From Streptomyces liliiviolaceus (GTDB lineage Bacteria > Actinomycetota > Actinomycetes > Streptomycetales > Streptomycetaceae), in assembly GCF_018070025.1 (NCBI RefSeq), contig NZ_JAGPYQ010000001.1, positions 3,100,001-3,164,000 on the forward strand: a DNA stretch of 64,000 bases, read 5' to 3'. Below, piece by piece: positions 8,614 through 17,291 of this stretch (its first letter is position 1; the number at the start of each line of letters is the position of its first letter). Made by a program: the position numbers and the translations under genes. The notes under the pieces were generated by a model. That model worked only from the letters and a program-made list of their open reading frames with translations. It was not told where the DNA came from and did no database searches.

Positions 8614-9999
8614 TCACAGCCCCCGCTCCACAATGCCCCGCACCACACCCAGGTCCACCAAGTCCTGCGGCCGGATGTGGAGTTGGTCGGCCGTGGCCCG
8701 TACGTCCTCCGCCGGCCGCTTGAGGATGGCGGCGGCGAGTTCGGGGGCGATGACGGAGAAGTAACTGTCGGGCGTGGCCCATGTGTTGTCGGGGGCGGCG
8801 AGGGCCAGGGCCCCGCCCGAGCCGCCCTCCCCGATCAGCAACGTGGTCACCGGGGTCTCCGCCCCCGCCACCGCCGCGAACAGTTCCGCGATCGCCGCCC
8901 CCGCGCCCTGCCTCTCCGCCTCCGCGTCGTTGGCGGCGCCCGGGGTGTCCACCAAGGTCAGCACGGGGATACGGAGCCGGTCCGCGAGCCGGATCAGCCG
9001 GGTCGCGGTGCGATAGCCGGCGGGGCGCGTGGCGGTGCCGGCCTGGGCCGCGTACGCGACCGTACGGCCGTCCTCCGCCCGGACGCCGAAACCGCAGAGC
9101 ATGCCCTCGTCGGTGCCGCCGCAACGGTCACCGCTGATCGCCGCGCGCCGTTCGAAGCAGGCGTTCAAATAGGCTTCCGCGCGTGGCCGTCGCGGGGCGC
9201 GGGCTGCGTGCACGGCCTCCCAGCCGGTGGCCGGGAGGCCGGCGCCGCCCAGCGCCGGAGGCGGCGGCACGGGGTCCGTCGACGGGTCGGTCAGCAGCCG
9301 CAGCCAGCCCGCCAGCGCCTCCGGCAGCTCCCGCTCGGGCACCACCGCGTCGACCGCCCCCGCGGCCAGTTGCGCCTCGGCCGTGTACGCGGCCGGGTCC
9401 GCGTCGGGCGGCCGGACCCGCGAACCCGCGAAGCCCACCTGTGCGCCGGGCAGCGCGAGGATCACATCGGCGCCCGCGCCCAGGGTGGCCCAGCCGCCGC
9501 CCGTCGTGGGGTCGCGCAGCACGGCGATCTGGGGCAGCCGGGCCGCCCGCGTGAGCGCCGACTGCCGTGCCACCCGCTGGAGTTGGACCAGCGCGCGCAT
9601 GCCCTCCTGCATCCGGCTGCCGCCCGTCGCGACGAGGGAGACGACCGGGAGGCGGTGCTCGCGCGCGTAGGTGTGCGCGGCCTCCAGCCGGTCGCCCGTG
9701 CGCTCGCCCAGTGAGCCGCCGAGGAACCCGAACTCGAAGGAGATCAGCACGGCCGGGGTCGTACGCCCGTCCTTCCCCTCGACGGCGGCGGTGCCGCAGA
9801 CGACGGACTCCTCCTCGCCGGTGCGGTCCGCGGCCCGGGCGCGCGAGGCGCCGTAGCCCTGCCAGGACAGGGGGCCGTCCGGACCGTACGAGCCCGGTGG
9901 GGCGGGGGCGGGCAGGTCGGTGAAGTCGGTGCTGACGAGGGCGATCGCCTCGCGGGCCGTGAACCGGCGGGAGCCGTGGTCCGCGGCGCCCTCAGTCAT
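8614..9999 (-). CDS. Fused acyl-CoA carboxyltransferase (AccD-AccA type)
   Basis: A 461-residue protein with two crotonase-fold carboxyltransferase halves. The N-terminal, beta-like half contains LISFEFGFLGGSLGERTGDRLEAA and SRMQEG. The alpha-like half contains LTLVDTPGAANDAEAE, LLIGEGGSGGALALA and YFSVIAPE. Such enzymes move a carboxyl group between carboxybiotin and an acyl-CoA, but no biotin carboxylase or biotin carrier is encoded nearby. ATG 9999 (MTEGAADHG) overlaps the malonyl-CoA synthetase gene by 8 bp; a start 12 bp upstream is possible. It is the last gene of the malonate operon, so malonyl-CoA or a related acid is the probable substrate. It could supply extender units for polyketide or fatty-acid synthesis. 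Family certain; direction and partner subunits unknown. Confidence 0.85.
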   Translation of the reverse strand: MTEGAADHGSRRFTAREAIALVSTDFTDLPAPAPPGSYGPDGPLSWQGYGASRARAADRTGEEESVVCGTAAVEGKDGRTTPAVLISFEFGFLGGSLGERTGDRLEAAHTYAREHRLPVVSLVATGGSRMQEGMRALVQLQRVARQSALTRAARLPQIAVLRDPTTGGGWATLGAGADVILALPGAQVGFAGSRVRPPDADPAAYTAEAQLAAGAVDAVVPERELPEALAGWLRLLTDPSTDPVPPPPALGGAGLPATGWEAVHAARAPRRPRAEAYLNACFERRAAISGDRCGGTDEGMLCGFGVRAEDGRTVAYAAQAGTATRPAGYRTATRLIRLADRLRIPVLTLVDTPGAANDAEAERQGAGAAIAELFAAVAGAETPVTTLLIGEGGSGGALALAAPDNTWATPDSYFSVIAPELAAAILKRPAEDVRATADQLHIRPQDLVDLGVVRGIVERGL

Positions 10000-11485
10000 G
10001 GGCCAGCGCACGCTTCATGATCTTGCCCATGTCGTTGCGGGGCAGGGTGTCGAGGTAGTGGACGACGCGGGGCCGCTTGTGGGGTGCCAGACGGTCGGCC
10101 ACGTGGTCGGCCAACTCGGCCGCGGACGGCGGAGTCCGGGCATCGACGGGCACGATCCACGCCACGATCCGCTCACCGAGGTCGGCGTCCGGTTCGCCCG
10201 TGACCGCGGCCTCCCGTACACCCGGGTGTTCGATGAGGGCGTTCTCGATCTCGCCCGCGCCGATCTTGTAGCCGCCGCTCTTGATGAGGTCGGTGGCCTT
10301 GCGGCCGACGATGCGTACGTACCCGTCGGGGTCGCGCACCGCCATGTCACCGGTGCGGAACCAGCCGTCCTCGGTGAAGGCCGCCGCCGTCGCGTCGGGC
10401 CGGTTCAGATACTCGGTGAAGAGGTTCGGCCCCCTGACCTGGATCTCGCCCACGGTCTCCCCGTCGTACGCCTCCAGGGCCGTCGTGCCGTCCTCCTCCG
10501 TCAACCGCAGTTCGACGCCCGGCAGCGGTACGCCGACGGTGCCCGCGCGGGGCTCGCCGTCGGCGCGGACGCTGGTGTTCATCAGGGTCTCGGTCATCCC
10601 GTACCGCTCGATGACCCGGAGGCCCGTCGCCTGAGCGATCCGCTCGTGGTCGTGCACCGGCAGGGCCGCCGAGCCGGACACGAGCAGGCGTGCCCGCGCC
10701 AGCGCCTTCGCGAGCGCCGGGTCGTCGGGCAGGGACTCCGCGATGCGGTGGTACATCGTCGGCACCCCGAACAGCATCGTGGCGCCGCCGCTCAACTCCC
10801 TTGTCACACCCGCCGTTTCGAAGCGGCCGAGGTGCCGTACGGATCCGCCGCGGCGCAGCGGGCCGAGGATGCCCAGGATCAGACCGTGCACATGGAAGAG
10901 GGGCAGGCCGTGCACGAGGACGTCGTCGCCGGTCCACTGCCAGGCGTCCGCGAGGGCGTCCAGGGTGGTGGCGACGGCCCGGCGCGGGATGACGGCACCC
11001 TTCGGGGGGCCGGTGGTGCCGGACGTGTAGACGACGAGGGCGGGCAGGTCGTCCGCGAGGTCGCCCGTGTCCGGGGCGAGGGCCGGCGAGGCCGGTCCGG
11101 TGGCCCGTACGTCGATGTCGACGTCGACGCGCGCCAAGGACGCCGGCGCGTCCGGGAGTCGGTCGTCCGGGGCGGCCAGTACGAGGGACGGAGCGCTGTC
11201 CGCCACGATGTGCCCCAGCTCGCCGCCGCCCGACTTCGGGTTGAGTGGCACGGCGGGCACCCCGGCCAGCAGCGCGGCGACCACGGCGACGGCCGTCTCC
11301 AGGGTGGGCGTGGCCCAGACGGCGACCCGGCCCGCCTCCCCGACGCGGGCGGCCAGCGGGGCGGCGGTCGCCGCGAGTTCGCCGTAGGTCAGGGAGCGGT
11401 CGCCGAAACGCAGGGCCGGCCGGTGCGCGGCGGTGCCGTCCGGGTCCGCCAGTGCCTCGGTCAGGGCCGGGAAGAGAGGGGACAC
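9992..11485 (-). CDS. matB: Malonyl-CoA synthetase (acyl-CoA synthetase, MatB type)
   Basis: A 497-residue ANL-superfamily ligase that joins malonate (possibly methylmalonate) to CoA through an acyl-adenylate. Visible motifs are the P-loop VVYTSGTTGPPKGAVIP, the A5 region YGMTETLMNT, the hinge TGDMAVRDPDGYVRIVGR, KSGGYKIGAGEIE, and the C-terminal catalytic lysine in NDMGKIMKRAL. Length and motifs fit Streptomyces MatB. GTG 11485 is preceded by AAGGAG about 9 bp upstream. It lies between a dicarboxylate carrier gene and a carboxyltransferase gene, which strongly supports malonate as substrate. The 114-bp gap upstream contains a 7-mer tandem repeat. Confidence 0.88.
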   Translation of the reverse strand: MSPLFPALTEALADPDGTAAHRPALRFGDRSLTYGELAATAAPLAARVGEAGRVAVWATPTLETAVAVVAALLAGVPAVPLNPKSGGGELGHIVADSAPSLVLAAPDDRLPDAPASLARVDVDIDVRATGPASPALAPDTGDLADDLPALVVYTSGTTGPPKGAVIPRRAVATTLDALADAWQWTGDDVLVHGLPLFHVHGLILGILGPLRRGGSVRHLGRFETAGVTRELSGGATMLFGVPTMYHRIAESLPDDPALAKALARARLLVSGSAALPVHDHERIAQATGLRVIERYGMTETLMNTSVRADGEPRAGTVGVPLPGVELRLTEEDGTTALEAYDGETVGEIQVRGPNLFTEYLNRPDATAAAFTEDGWFRTGDMAVRDPDGYVRIVGRKATDLIKSGGYKIGAGEIENALIEHPGVREAAVTGEPDADLGERIVAWIVPVDARTPPSAAELADHVADRLAPHKRPRVVHYLDTLPRNDMGKIMKRALAHD

Positions 11486-11504
11486 GCGTGCGTACTCCTT
11501 GGTC

Positions 11505-11545
11505 GTCGGGCGTCGGGCGTCGGGCGTCGGGCGTCGGGCGTCGGT
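11505..11545. repeat. Heptamer tandem repeat (GTCGGGC) x5 plus partial
   Basis: Five exact copies of GTCGGGC from 11505 to 11539 and a degenerate sixth sit in the 5' leader of matB, about 20 bp upstream of its start codon. Such a repeat is prone to slippage and could change leader length, which is inference. Confidence 0.85.
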
Positions 11546-11599
11546 GCGCGGGCGTTCTCGTTCGTATCAGGGTGTCGGACGCGGCGGGGCGTGCCGGTG

Positions 11600-12949
11600 T
11601 CACCCCCAGTCGGGTACCACCAGCGCGAGCCACACCACGGCGGGGACCACGGCCACCACGATCCCTCCGTACATCATCAGCTGCCGGAAGAAACGCTCCC
11701 GGTCGACTCCGGGTGCCGCGGCGAGGACCAGGGCGCCGTTCGTCGAGAACGGGCTCACGTCCACCACGGTCGCCGACACCGCGAGCGCCGCGACCATGCC
11801 GATCGCCCCGATCTCGCCCTGCGCCAGGAACGGCACCGCCAGCGGGATCAGCGCTCCCATGATGCCGACCGAGGAGGCGAACGCGGAGACCAGCGCGCCG
11901 ATGTAGCAGAGCAGCACGGCCGAGAGCAGCGGGACGCCGATGTCGCTGACGCCCTCGCCCGCCCAGTCGATCGTGCCCATCTCGTCGAGGACACCGACGT
12001 ACGTCAGCACACCGCAGATCAGCAGGACCGTCGGCCAGGCGATCTGGCTGACGGCGTTGCGGCTGTCCTCGGCCCAGACCGTGCTGAGCAGGACGGCGAG
12101 GGTGATGGAGGTGAGCCCGGCGTCCAGGTCGAAGACGAGCACGGCGACGACGAGGGCGACGAGCGCGGCGAGGGTCGCGATCCGGGCGGGGTTGAGCCGG
12201 GAGGCGTCGTCGTCGGCGTCCAGCGTCACCACGTCCCCGTCGCCGCCCCCTTCCCCGTCTCCGGTCCCGCCCCCGGTCGCCTCTTCGGCCGACCCTCCGG
12301 TCACCGCCGCGGCCTTCCGCCGGTCATGGTCGATCGTTTCGGCGCGGCTCAGTTTCAGGCCCCCGAACAGCACGAACACGATCGCCGCGATCACGAGGTT
12401 GACGACGAGGGAGGCGAGGAAGAGGGCGATCTCGCTGCCGGGGAGGCCCTCGCGCTCGACGATGCCGTTGACGATCGATCCGTAGATGCTGATGGGGGAG
12501 AAGCCGCCGCCCTGGGCGCCGTGCACCACCATCGCGCCCATCAGCAGCGGGCTGATGGAGTAGCGCGCGGCGAAACTCAGGGCGATCGGCGCCACGATGG
12601 CGACGGCGGCCGGACTGACCGCGCCGATCGCGGTCAGCGCGCCGGTCAGCACGAACATCACCCACGGGATCAGCACGACCCGTCCGCGCACGAGCCGGAT
12701 CGAGGCGTGCACCAGCCAGTCGGTCGTGCCGTTGGCGCGGGCGATCGCGAAGAGGTACGTCACACCGACGAGCACCACGAAGAGGTCGCCGGGGAAACCG
12801 GCGAAGATCTTGTCGGCGTCGAGGTCGGCGACGAGTCCGCCCACTCCGAACGCGGCGGCGAAGGCGAGGGCGCCCATGTTGATGGAGCGGGTGGTGGCGA
12901 TGACGAACACCACGACGAGCACGAGGATCGATATCAGTTCGGCGGACAT
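11600..12949 (-). CDS. matC: MatC-like dicarboxylate/malonate carrier (SLC13-type permease)
   Basis: A 449-residue integral membrane protein with about 11-12 hydrophobic helices, beginning MSAELISILVLVVVFVIATTRSINMG. The N-terminal 150 residues resemble the MatC N-terminal family. Re-entrant-like stretches include TAIGAVSPAAVAIVAPIAL and VDVSPFSTNGALVLAA. A cytoplasmic acidic loop of about 60 residues (EEATGGGTGDGEGG..) separates the two halves. It is predicted to import malonate or a similar dicarboxylate with a cation. ATG 12949 has GGGAGC just upstream. It is the first gene of the leftward malonate operon and is divergent from the GntR regulator. Confidence 0.85.
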   Translation of the reverse strand: MSAELISILVLVVVFVIATTRSINMGALAFAAAFGVGGLVADLDADKIFAGFPGDLFVVLVGVTYLFAIARANGTTDWLVHASIRLVRGRVVLIPWVMFVLTGALTAIGAVSPAAVAIVAPIALSFAARYSISPLLMGAMVVHGAQGGGFSPISIYGSIVNGIVEREGLPGSEIALFLASLVVNLVIAAIVFVLFGGLKLSRAETIDHDRRKAAAVTGGSAEEATGGGTGDGEGGGDGDVVTLDADDDASRLNPARIATLAALVALVVAVLVFDLDAGLTSITLAVLLSTVWAEDSRNAVSQIAWPTVLLICGVLTYVGVLDEMGTIDWAGEGVSDIGVPLLSAVLLCYIGALVSAFASSVGIMGALIPLAVPFLAQGEIGAIGMVAALAVSATVVDVSPFSTNGALVLAAAPGVDRERFFRQLMMYGGIVVAVVPAVVWLALVVPDWG

Positions 12950-13032
12950 ACGGGCTCCCGTCTTTGGGTCCCTTGTCGAGTGGGGGGCCGAGTGGGGTGG
13001 GGGAGGTGGGGGACGTGCGTGGGGTGGTCAAC

Positions 13033-13115
13033 TGGCTGAGTGGCCAAGTGGCTGAACCACATTGGGCGGCCGTGGTGGAGAGCGTCAAGAGAGATGACGT
13101 AAATTGGCTCAGCCA
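13033..13115. promoter_or_regulatory. Candidate operators of the malonate GntR regulator
   Basis: The divergent gap holds three related sites: TGGCTGAGTGGCCA (13033-13046), TGGCTGAACCA (13049-13059) and the perfect interrupted palindrome TGGCTCAGCCA (13105-13115). The shared pattern TGGCTnAnCCA resembles FadR/GntR-type operators. The first two lie nearer the carrier gene and the third 39 bp before the regulator start, so autoregulation and control of matC are both plausible. Confidence 0.55.
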
Positions 13116-13154
13116 CTCATCCACCAGATCGAGAGGTAAGGGGGAAGACCGGAC

Positions 13155-13877
13155 ATGACCGACGCACTGCGGCCCATGGGGTCCAAGCCGCGCCTGTACG
13201 AGCAGGTCCTCGACCGGCTGCGCAGTTACGCCGCCGAGGGCGGCCTCGGTGCCGGTGACAGGCTGCCGCCCGAACGCGACCTGGCGGCGAGGCTGGGGGT
13301 CAGCCGCGCCTCCGTGAAGCAGGCCATAGTCGTTCTGGAGGTCCAGGGACTGGTCGAGGTCCGGCACGGCGGCGGCACCTACCTCGTCCGTGACACCCTC
13401 GACGCCGAGCCGGTGGAACAACTCGTCGACCGGCGGCGCAGGTTGCCCGACGTGCTCGACGCCCGCGAGGCGCTGGAGACCAAGCTCGCGGAACTGGCCG
13501 CCGAGCGGCGCACCGACGAGGACGTGGCCGCCATGGACTCCGCCCTCGCGCACATGCGGGCCGAGATCACGGCGGGCGGCCACGGGGTGGAGGGCGACCG
13601 GCTCTTCCACGCGGCGGTCACGGCCGCCGGGCACAGCACGATCCTCGCCGAGTTCATGCGCTCGATCTCCGACCAGATCACCGAGAGCCGCCACGAGTCG
13701 CTGCGCCAGCCGGGTCGGCCGACCCGGTCCCTGACCCAGCACCGAGCGATCTTCGACGCGATCGTGGCCCAGCAGCCGGGGCGGGCCGCCGCGGCGATGC
13801 GGCGGCACGTCCAGACGGTGGCGAGGGTGCGGCTGCTGGACTGGGACCCGGAGGAGAGCGGGCCGCAGGGGCCCTGA
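13155..13877 (+). CDS. GntR/FadR-family regulator (MatR-like)
   Basis: A 240-residue regulator. The N-terminal winged helix (about 10-75) shows the GntR signature GDRLPPERDLAARLGVSRASVKQA, and GGGTYLV is the wing. The C-terminal FCD ligand domain (about 90-225) contains the acidic and His metal positions typical of organic-acid sensors (FHAAVTAAGHSTILAEF, QHRAIFDAI). The start follows GAGGTAAGGGGGA with good spacing. It is divergent from the malonate carrier, so it most likely represses transport and activation of malonate until the acid binds. Confidence 0.87.
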   Translation: MTDALRPMGSKPRLYEQVLDRLRSYAAEGGLGAGDRLPPERDLAARLGVSRASVKQAIVVLEVQGLVEVRHGGGTYLVRDTLDAEPVEQLVDRRRRLPDVLDAREALETKLAELAAERRTDEDVAAMDSALAHMRAEITAGGHGVEGDRLFHAAVTAAGHSTILAEFMRSISDQITESRHESLRQPGRPTRSLTQHRAIFDAIVAQQPGRAAAAMRRHVQTVARVRLLDWDPEESGPQGP

Positions 13878-13901
13878 CGGGCGTGGTTAGGATCGGGTGT
13901 T

Positions 13902-14720
13902 ATGACCGTGTCCTCCGCACCTTTGCCGCCCCAGCAGTCCCCTGCGCCCCAGCCGTCCCCGTCCCCGTCGTCGGTGGCGGCGGGCGGTCGGGAGCCCACC
14001 ATCCTCGCCACGTCCGGCGGCCACCGCGGCTGGGGCGCCCGGACCATGGTGGAGTTCGACGCGCTGGTGCACCACGCGGTCGACCTGTCGGGTGCGCACG
14101 GCCGCCGGCCGCGGGTGATGTACGTCGGTACGGCGATCGGTGACGCCGAACACTTCGCGGCGCGGATGGCCGAGGCCGCGCGGGTGGCGGGGTTCGACCT
14201 CGTTCCGCTCAACCTCTTCCCGAGGCCCAACTTCGACGACGTCGAGGGCGCCGTCCTGGAGCAGGACGTCATCTGGGTGATGGGCGGCTCGGTGGCCAAC
14301 CTTCTCGCGGTCTGGCGGGTGCACGGGCTCGACGACATCATGCGCAGGGCGTGGCGCTCCGGGGTCGTCCTGAGCGGGGTCAGCGCGGGGTCGATCTGCT
14401 GGTTCGAGGGCGGCGCGACGGACTCGTTCGGGCCTGAACTGCGGCCCGTGACGGATGCGTTGGGTCTGCTGCCCTACGGCAACGGCGTCCACTACGACTC
14501 CGAGTCGCGCCGCCGTCCCCTGATCCACGACCTCGTCGCGAAGGGCACGCTGCCGACGACGCACTGCACGGACGACGGGGTGGGGCTGGTGTACCGGGGG
14601 ACTGAGCTGGTGGAGGCGGTGGCCGAGGTCTCGGGGAAGGGGGCGTATGTGGTGACGCGGGTCGGTGACGGGGTGGTCGAGGAGCGGTTGGAGCCGCGGC
14701 GGTTGCCGGAAGTCGGGTAG
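13902..14720 (+). CDS. Peptidase E (S51 family, GATase1-like)
   Basis: A 272-residue cytoplasmic protein. After a Pro/Ser-rich N-terminal stretch of about 30 residues the alpha/beta domain begins EPTILATSGGHRG. The nucleophile elbow is SGVSAGSICWF (GxSAG), preceded by DVIWVMGGSVANLLAVW; both are characteristic of peptidase S51/dipeptidase E. These enzymes typically release N-terminal Asp from dipeptides. The gene starts 24 bp after the regulator stop and may be read through from it, but no functional link to malonate is evident. An alternative start nearer EPTIL is possible because the first 30 residues are low complexity. Confidence 0.82.
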   Translation: MTVSSAPLPPQQSPAPQPSPSPSSVAAGGREPTILATSGGHRGWGARTMVEFDALVHHAVDLSGAHGRRPRVMYVGTAIGDAEHFAARMAEAARVAGFDLVPLNLFPRPNFDDVEGAVLEQDVIWVMGGSVANLLAVWRVHGLDDIMRRAWRSGVVLSGVSAGSICWFEGGATDSFGPELRPVTDALGLLPYGNGVHYDSESRRRPLIHDLVAKGTLPTTHCTDDGVGLVYRGTELVEAVAEVSGKGAYVVTRVGDGVVEERLEPRRLPEVG

Positions 14721-14762
14721 GCGCGCCTCAGGGGGTGGGGGTGCGGGATGTACGGCGGGTGC

Positions 14763-14910
14763 GGGCCGGTGGGGGCTGGTCGCGCAGTTCCCCGCGCCCC
14801 TAAAAGATTGCGCCGTTCCCCGCGCCCCTGAAGGCAAAAGATTGCGCCGTTCTCCGCGCCCCCGAAAGCCGAAAGACTGCGCCGTTCCCCGTGCCCCTGA
14901 ACGTGGGGTG
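14763..14910. repeat. Cluster of four tandem interspersed repeat cores
   Basis: Four directly repeated cores (CGCGCAGTTCCCCGCGCCCC and variants GCGCCGTTCCCC, GCGCCGTTCTCC) are separated by A-rich spacers (TAAAAGATT, TGAAGGCAAAAGATT). They fill the gap between the peptidase E gene and the ATP-grasp gene, which point the same way. Nothing else is recognisable in this 256-bp gap. Confidence 0.85.
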
Positions 14911-14976
14911 CGGGTGGTTGTTAGTCTGCGGGCCGTATGGCCGGAGTGAGTTGATATGCCGTCTGAGGAGCCTGTC

Positions 14977-15861
14977 GTGGCCCGTACCGCTTCCCGTATC
15001 GCGCTGGTCACCTGCCAGGAGGTGCTGGAGTCCGGGTACGACCGTGACCTGCCCGCCCTCGCGGACGCGGTGCGGGACGCGGGAGCCGAGGTCGCCGTCG
15101 TCGGCTGGGACGACCCCGATGTCGAGTGGGGCGGCTTCGACCTCGTGCTCATCCGTTCCACCTGGGACTACAGCTGGCGGGCCGCCGAGTTCCTGGCGTG
15201 GGCCGACCGCTGCGGGGCCGCGACGACCCTGGCCAACCCGCCGGAGGTCGTGCGGTGGAACGCCGACAAGCGGTACCTGGGCGACCTGGCCGCCGCCGGT
15301 GTGCCCGTCGTCGACACCCGCTACCTCGCTCCGGGTGACCCGGCCGACCTGCCCGGCGACCGCGAGTACGTCGTCAAGCCGACCTCGGGGGCCGGGGCCC
15401 GGTACGCGGCCCGCTACACGCCCGAGGACCACGACACCGCCGTACGGCACCTGGAGCGCATGCACGCCGAAGGGCTGACCGCGATCGTGCAGCCGTACGT
15501 GCGGAGTATCGACACGGCGGGGGAGCGGGCCCTGCAGTTCTTCGGCGGGCGTTTCCTCCACGCCATCCGCAAGGGGGCCGTCCTCGAACCCGGCACCGCC
15601 TTCGACGACGAGAAGGTCCCGCACCCCAACCTGCGGACCTGGGAGCCGAGCCCGGCTGAACTCGCGGTCGCCGAGCGGGCGTTGGCCGCCGTGCCCGGTG
15701 CGCCCGAACTGCTCTACGCCCGGGTGGACCTGGTGGACGGCGACGACGGGGCGCCCCGCGTCATGGAGCTGGAACTCGTCGAGCCCAATCTCTTCCTCTT
15801 CCTGCACGAGGACTCCGTGCCGGTCGTCGCCCAGGCCGTCGTCAAGGCCGCCGTCCGGTGA
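14977..15861 (+). CDS. ATP-grasp ligase of unknown substrate
   Basis: A 294-residue protein of the RimK/glutathione-synthetase-like ATP-grasp group. The N-terminal Rossmann-like domain (RIALVTCQEVLESGYDRDLPALADAV) is followed by LVLIRSTWDYSW and the nucleotide-binding core: YVVKPTSGAGARYAARY for the phosphate loop and LYARVDLVDGD..RVMELELVEPNLFLF for the metal-binding strand. Such enzymes couple a carboxylate to an amine through an acyl-phosphate; the closest known relatives make small modified amino acids, but no substrate can be read here. GTG 14977 is preferred because TGAGGAG lies 7 bp upstream; ATG 14956 in the same frame is an alternative. The gene overlaps the opposite-strand gene by 20 bp at its 3' end. 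Confidence 0.78.
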   Translation: MARTASRIALVTCQEVLESGYDRDLPALADAVRDAGAEVAVVGWDDPDVEWGGFDLVLIRSTWDYSWRAAEFLAWADRCGAATTLANPPEVVRWNADKRYLGDLAAAGVPVVDTRYLAPGDPADLPGDREYVVKPTSGAGARYAARYTPEDHDTAVRHLERMHAEGLTAIVQPYVRSIDTAGERALQFFGGRFLHAIRKGAVLEPGTAFDDEKVPHPNLRTWEPSPAELAVAERALAAVPGAPELLYARVDLVDGDDGAPRVMELELVEPNLFLFLHEDSVPVVAQAVVKAAVR

Positions 15862-16465
15862 CCGCCACGCGCTGAAGCAGGCCGTACGTGAACTCCGCGG
15901 CGCAGTCCCGCCGCACACCCTCCGGGCCGTCCGGGTCCTGCGGGCCGTCCGGTGCCGTGAAGGCCAGCCCCCAGCGCGTCGGCGCCGACCCCTCCAGCGG
16001 CCGGGCGGGCGCGAAGGCGCGGGCGGCCTCGTCGACCGTGCAGGACCAGGGCGTCAGGTCCGCCAGGGAGCGAAGCTCCGGCGCGGGGGCGCCCGGCGCG
16101 CGCACCAGCCACTCGTTCCAGGCCACCCCGCCCGGGGCCACCAGCACCTCGAAGCGCAGGTCCGGCCAGAGGGGGACCGGCCACAGCAGCGCGTCGCAGG
16201 TCAGGTCGCCGATCCGCCGGGGCGTCACCGACTCCGGGTCGCCCAGGATCGAGCGGTAGCGGGCGACAGCGCCCCGGCTGCGCGGCGCGTGCCGCATCGC
16301 CTGCCAGCGCCGGTTGGCCTCACGCATCCCGGCGACCGAGACACCCAGCGTGTGGCGGGCGTCCTCCACGAGGTCCGCGTTGTGGTCGGCCATGCGGCGC
16401 AGCAGTACGAGCTGGAAGTCGAGGGGGGTGAACGGGGCGGCGCTAGCCGGCTTGGCGGGAGGCAT
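15842..16465 (-). CDS. Conserved hypothetical protein, last gene of the glycan operon
   Basis: A 207-residue soluble protein without a motif I can name. It begins MPPAKPASAAPFTPLDFQLVLLRRMADHN (ATG 16465). Its N-terminal half looks helical (HTLGVSVAGMREANRRWQAM); the second half is mixed with aromatic residues (DALLWPVPLWPDLRFEVLVAPGGVAWNEWLV). It overlaps the FkbM methyltransferase gene by 23 bp and is the last gene of the leftward operon. Codon use matches its neighbours, so I regard it as real. No function assigned. Confidence 0.65.
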   Translation of the reverse strand: MPPAKPASAAPFTPLDFQLVLLRRMADHNADLVEDARHTLGVSVAGMREANRRWQAMRHAPRSRGAVARYRSILGDPESVTPRRIGDLTCDALLWPVPLWPDLRFEVLVAPGGVAWNEWLVRAPGAPAPELRSLADLTPWSCTVDEAARAFAPARPLEGSAPTRWGLAFTAPDGPQDPDGPEGVRRDCAAEFTYGLLQRVAVTGRRP

Positions 16466-17291
16466 GCCTCCCATCGTCCCGCACGGGCTCCGCATGGCGT
16501 ACGTGCCCCGCGTGCCGCCCGCCCGGGCGGCGGCCGTCGGGGAGGAAGAGCACCGAGTTCACGTACCGCACGTATCCCGGGCCCCGGAAGGGCAGCACCC
16601 GGCGCAGCAGGCCCTGGGAGACCACGTGCGAGGCGCGTGCCTGGTGGGCCTCCAAGTCGAAGGAGGACAGCGGCAGCCAGGTGTCGCCGGGCAGCACCCA
16701 GCCCTCGTAACCCCGCTCGGAGAGGTGGCGGACGACCGTGTCGACGGGCTGGATGCGGGCCTCCAGCTCGATGAACAGGGCCGGGCGGTCACGGCCGAGG
16801 AGGGTGCCCGCCCCGCGCAGCACCGCCAGCTCGCTGCCGTCCACGTCGATCTTGATGAAGCCGACGTCGTGGAGGTTCAGGCTGTCCAGGGTGAGGCAGG
16901 GGACGTCCAGGGCGCGGGCGTGGATGTCCCGCCGGACCAGGGACGAGACGCCCCGGTCGCCCTGGTCGCCGGGCGGCAGCCACAAGCGGGCCGTGCCGGA
17001 TCGGTCGCTCGCGGCGGCACGGACGACCTGGACGTTCCCGGGGGTCGCGGCGGTGATCAGCCGGGCCAGATGCGGGACCGGTTCGACCGTCACCACGCGG
17101 CGGGCCCGGCCCGAGAGCCGGCGGGTCCAGGGGCCGTACCAGCCGCCCACGTCGACGGCGGTGCCGCAGCCGGACGGGCAGAGGTCGCCGAGCCGGGCCA
17201 GTTCGGGCTCGAAACGCGGATAGACGAGCCGGGCGGCCGAGGCGACCAGCCGTACCGGCACGAAGGGGGCCAGACGGGCTGCCAGGGTCAT
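16443..17291 (-). CDS. FkbM-family SAM-dependent methyltransferase
   Basis: A 282-residue class I methyltransferase. The SAM-binding loop is TAVDVGGWYGPWTRRL (about 45-60), followed by the acidic strand VVTVEPVPHLARL and the FkbM signature FIKIDVDGSELAVLRGAG with FIELEARIQ. FkbM enzymes usually O-methylate sugars or polyketides. It is coupled by ATGA to the Trm112-like gene just upstream, which suggests the two products work together. Glycan O-methylation is the natural role given AftD and GT4 in the same operon, but this is inference. Confidence 0.84.
   Translation of the reverse strand: MTLAARLAPFVPVRLVASAARLVYPRFEPELARLGDLCPSGCGTAVDVGGWYGPWTRRLSGRARRVVTVEPVPHLARLITAATPGNVQVVRAAASDRSGTARLWLPPGDQGDRGVSSLVRRDIHARALDVPCLTLDSLNLHDVGFIKIDVDGSELAVLRGAGTLLGRDRPALFIELEARIQPVDTVVRHLSERGYEGWVLPGDTWLPLSSFDLEAHQARASHVVSQGLLRRVLPFRGPGYVRYVNSVLFLPDGRRPGGRHAGHVRHAEPVRDDGRHASRQAG

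Noticed and set aside
11505..11545. Repeat array as possible CRISPR
   Set aside because: Units are contiguous 7-mers without spacers. The same holds for 27085-27129 and 31961-32002.
9920..13039. Plus-strand open frame of about 1040 codons across the malonate operon
   Set aside because: It is antisense to three genes with clear family motifs and reads as low-complexity His/Arg/Gly/Asp sequence.
14763..14910. Clustered repeat cores as possible CRISPR or integron-like array
   Set aside because: Cores are about 20 bp with short A-rich, variable-length links that are not unique spacers, and the same unit is dispersed through the window.
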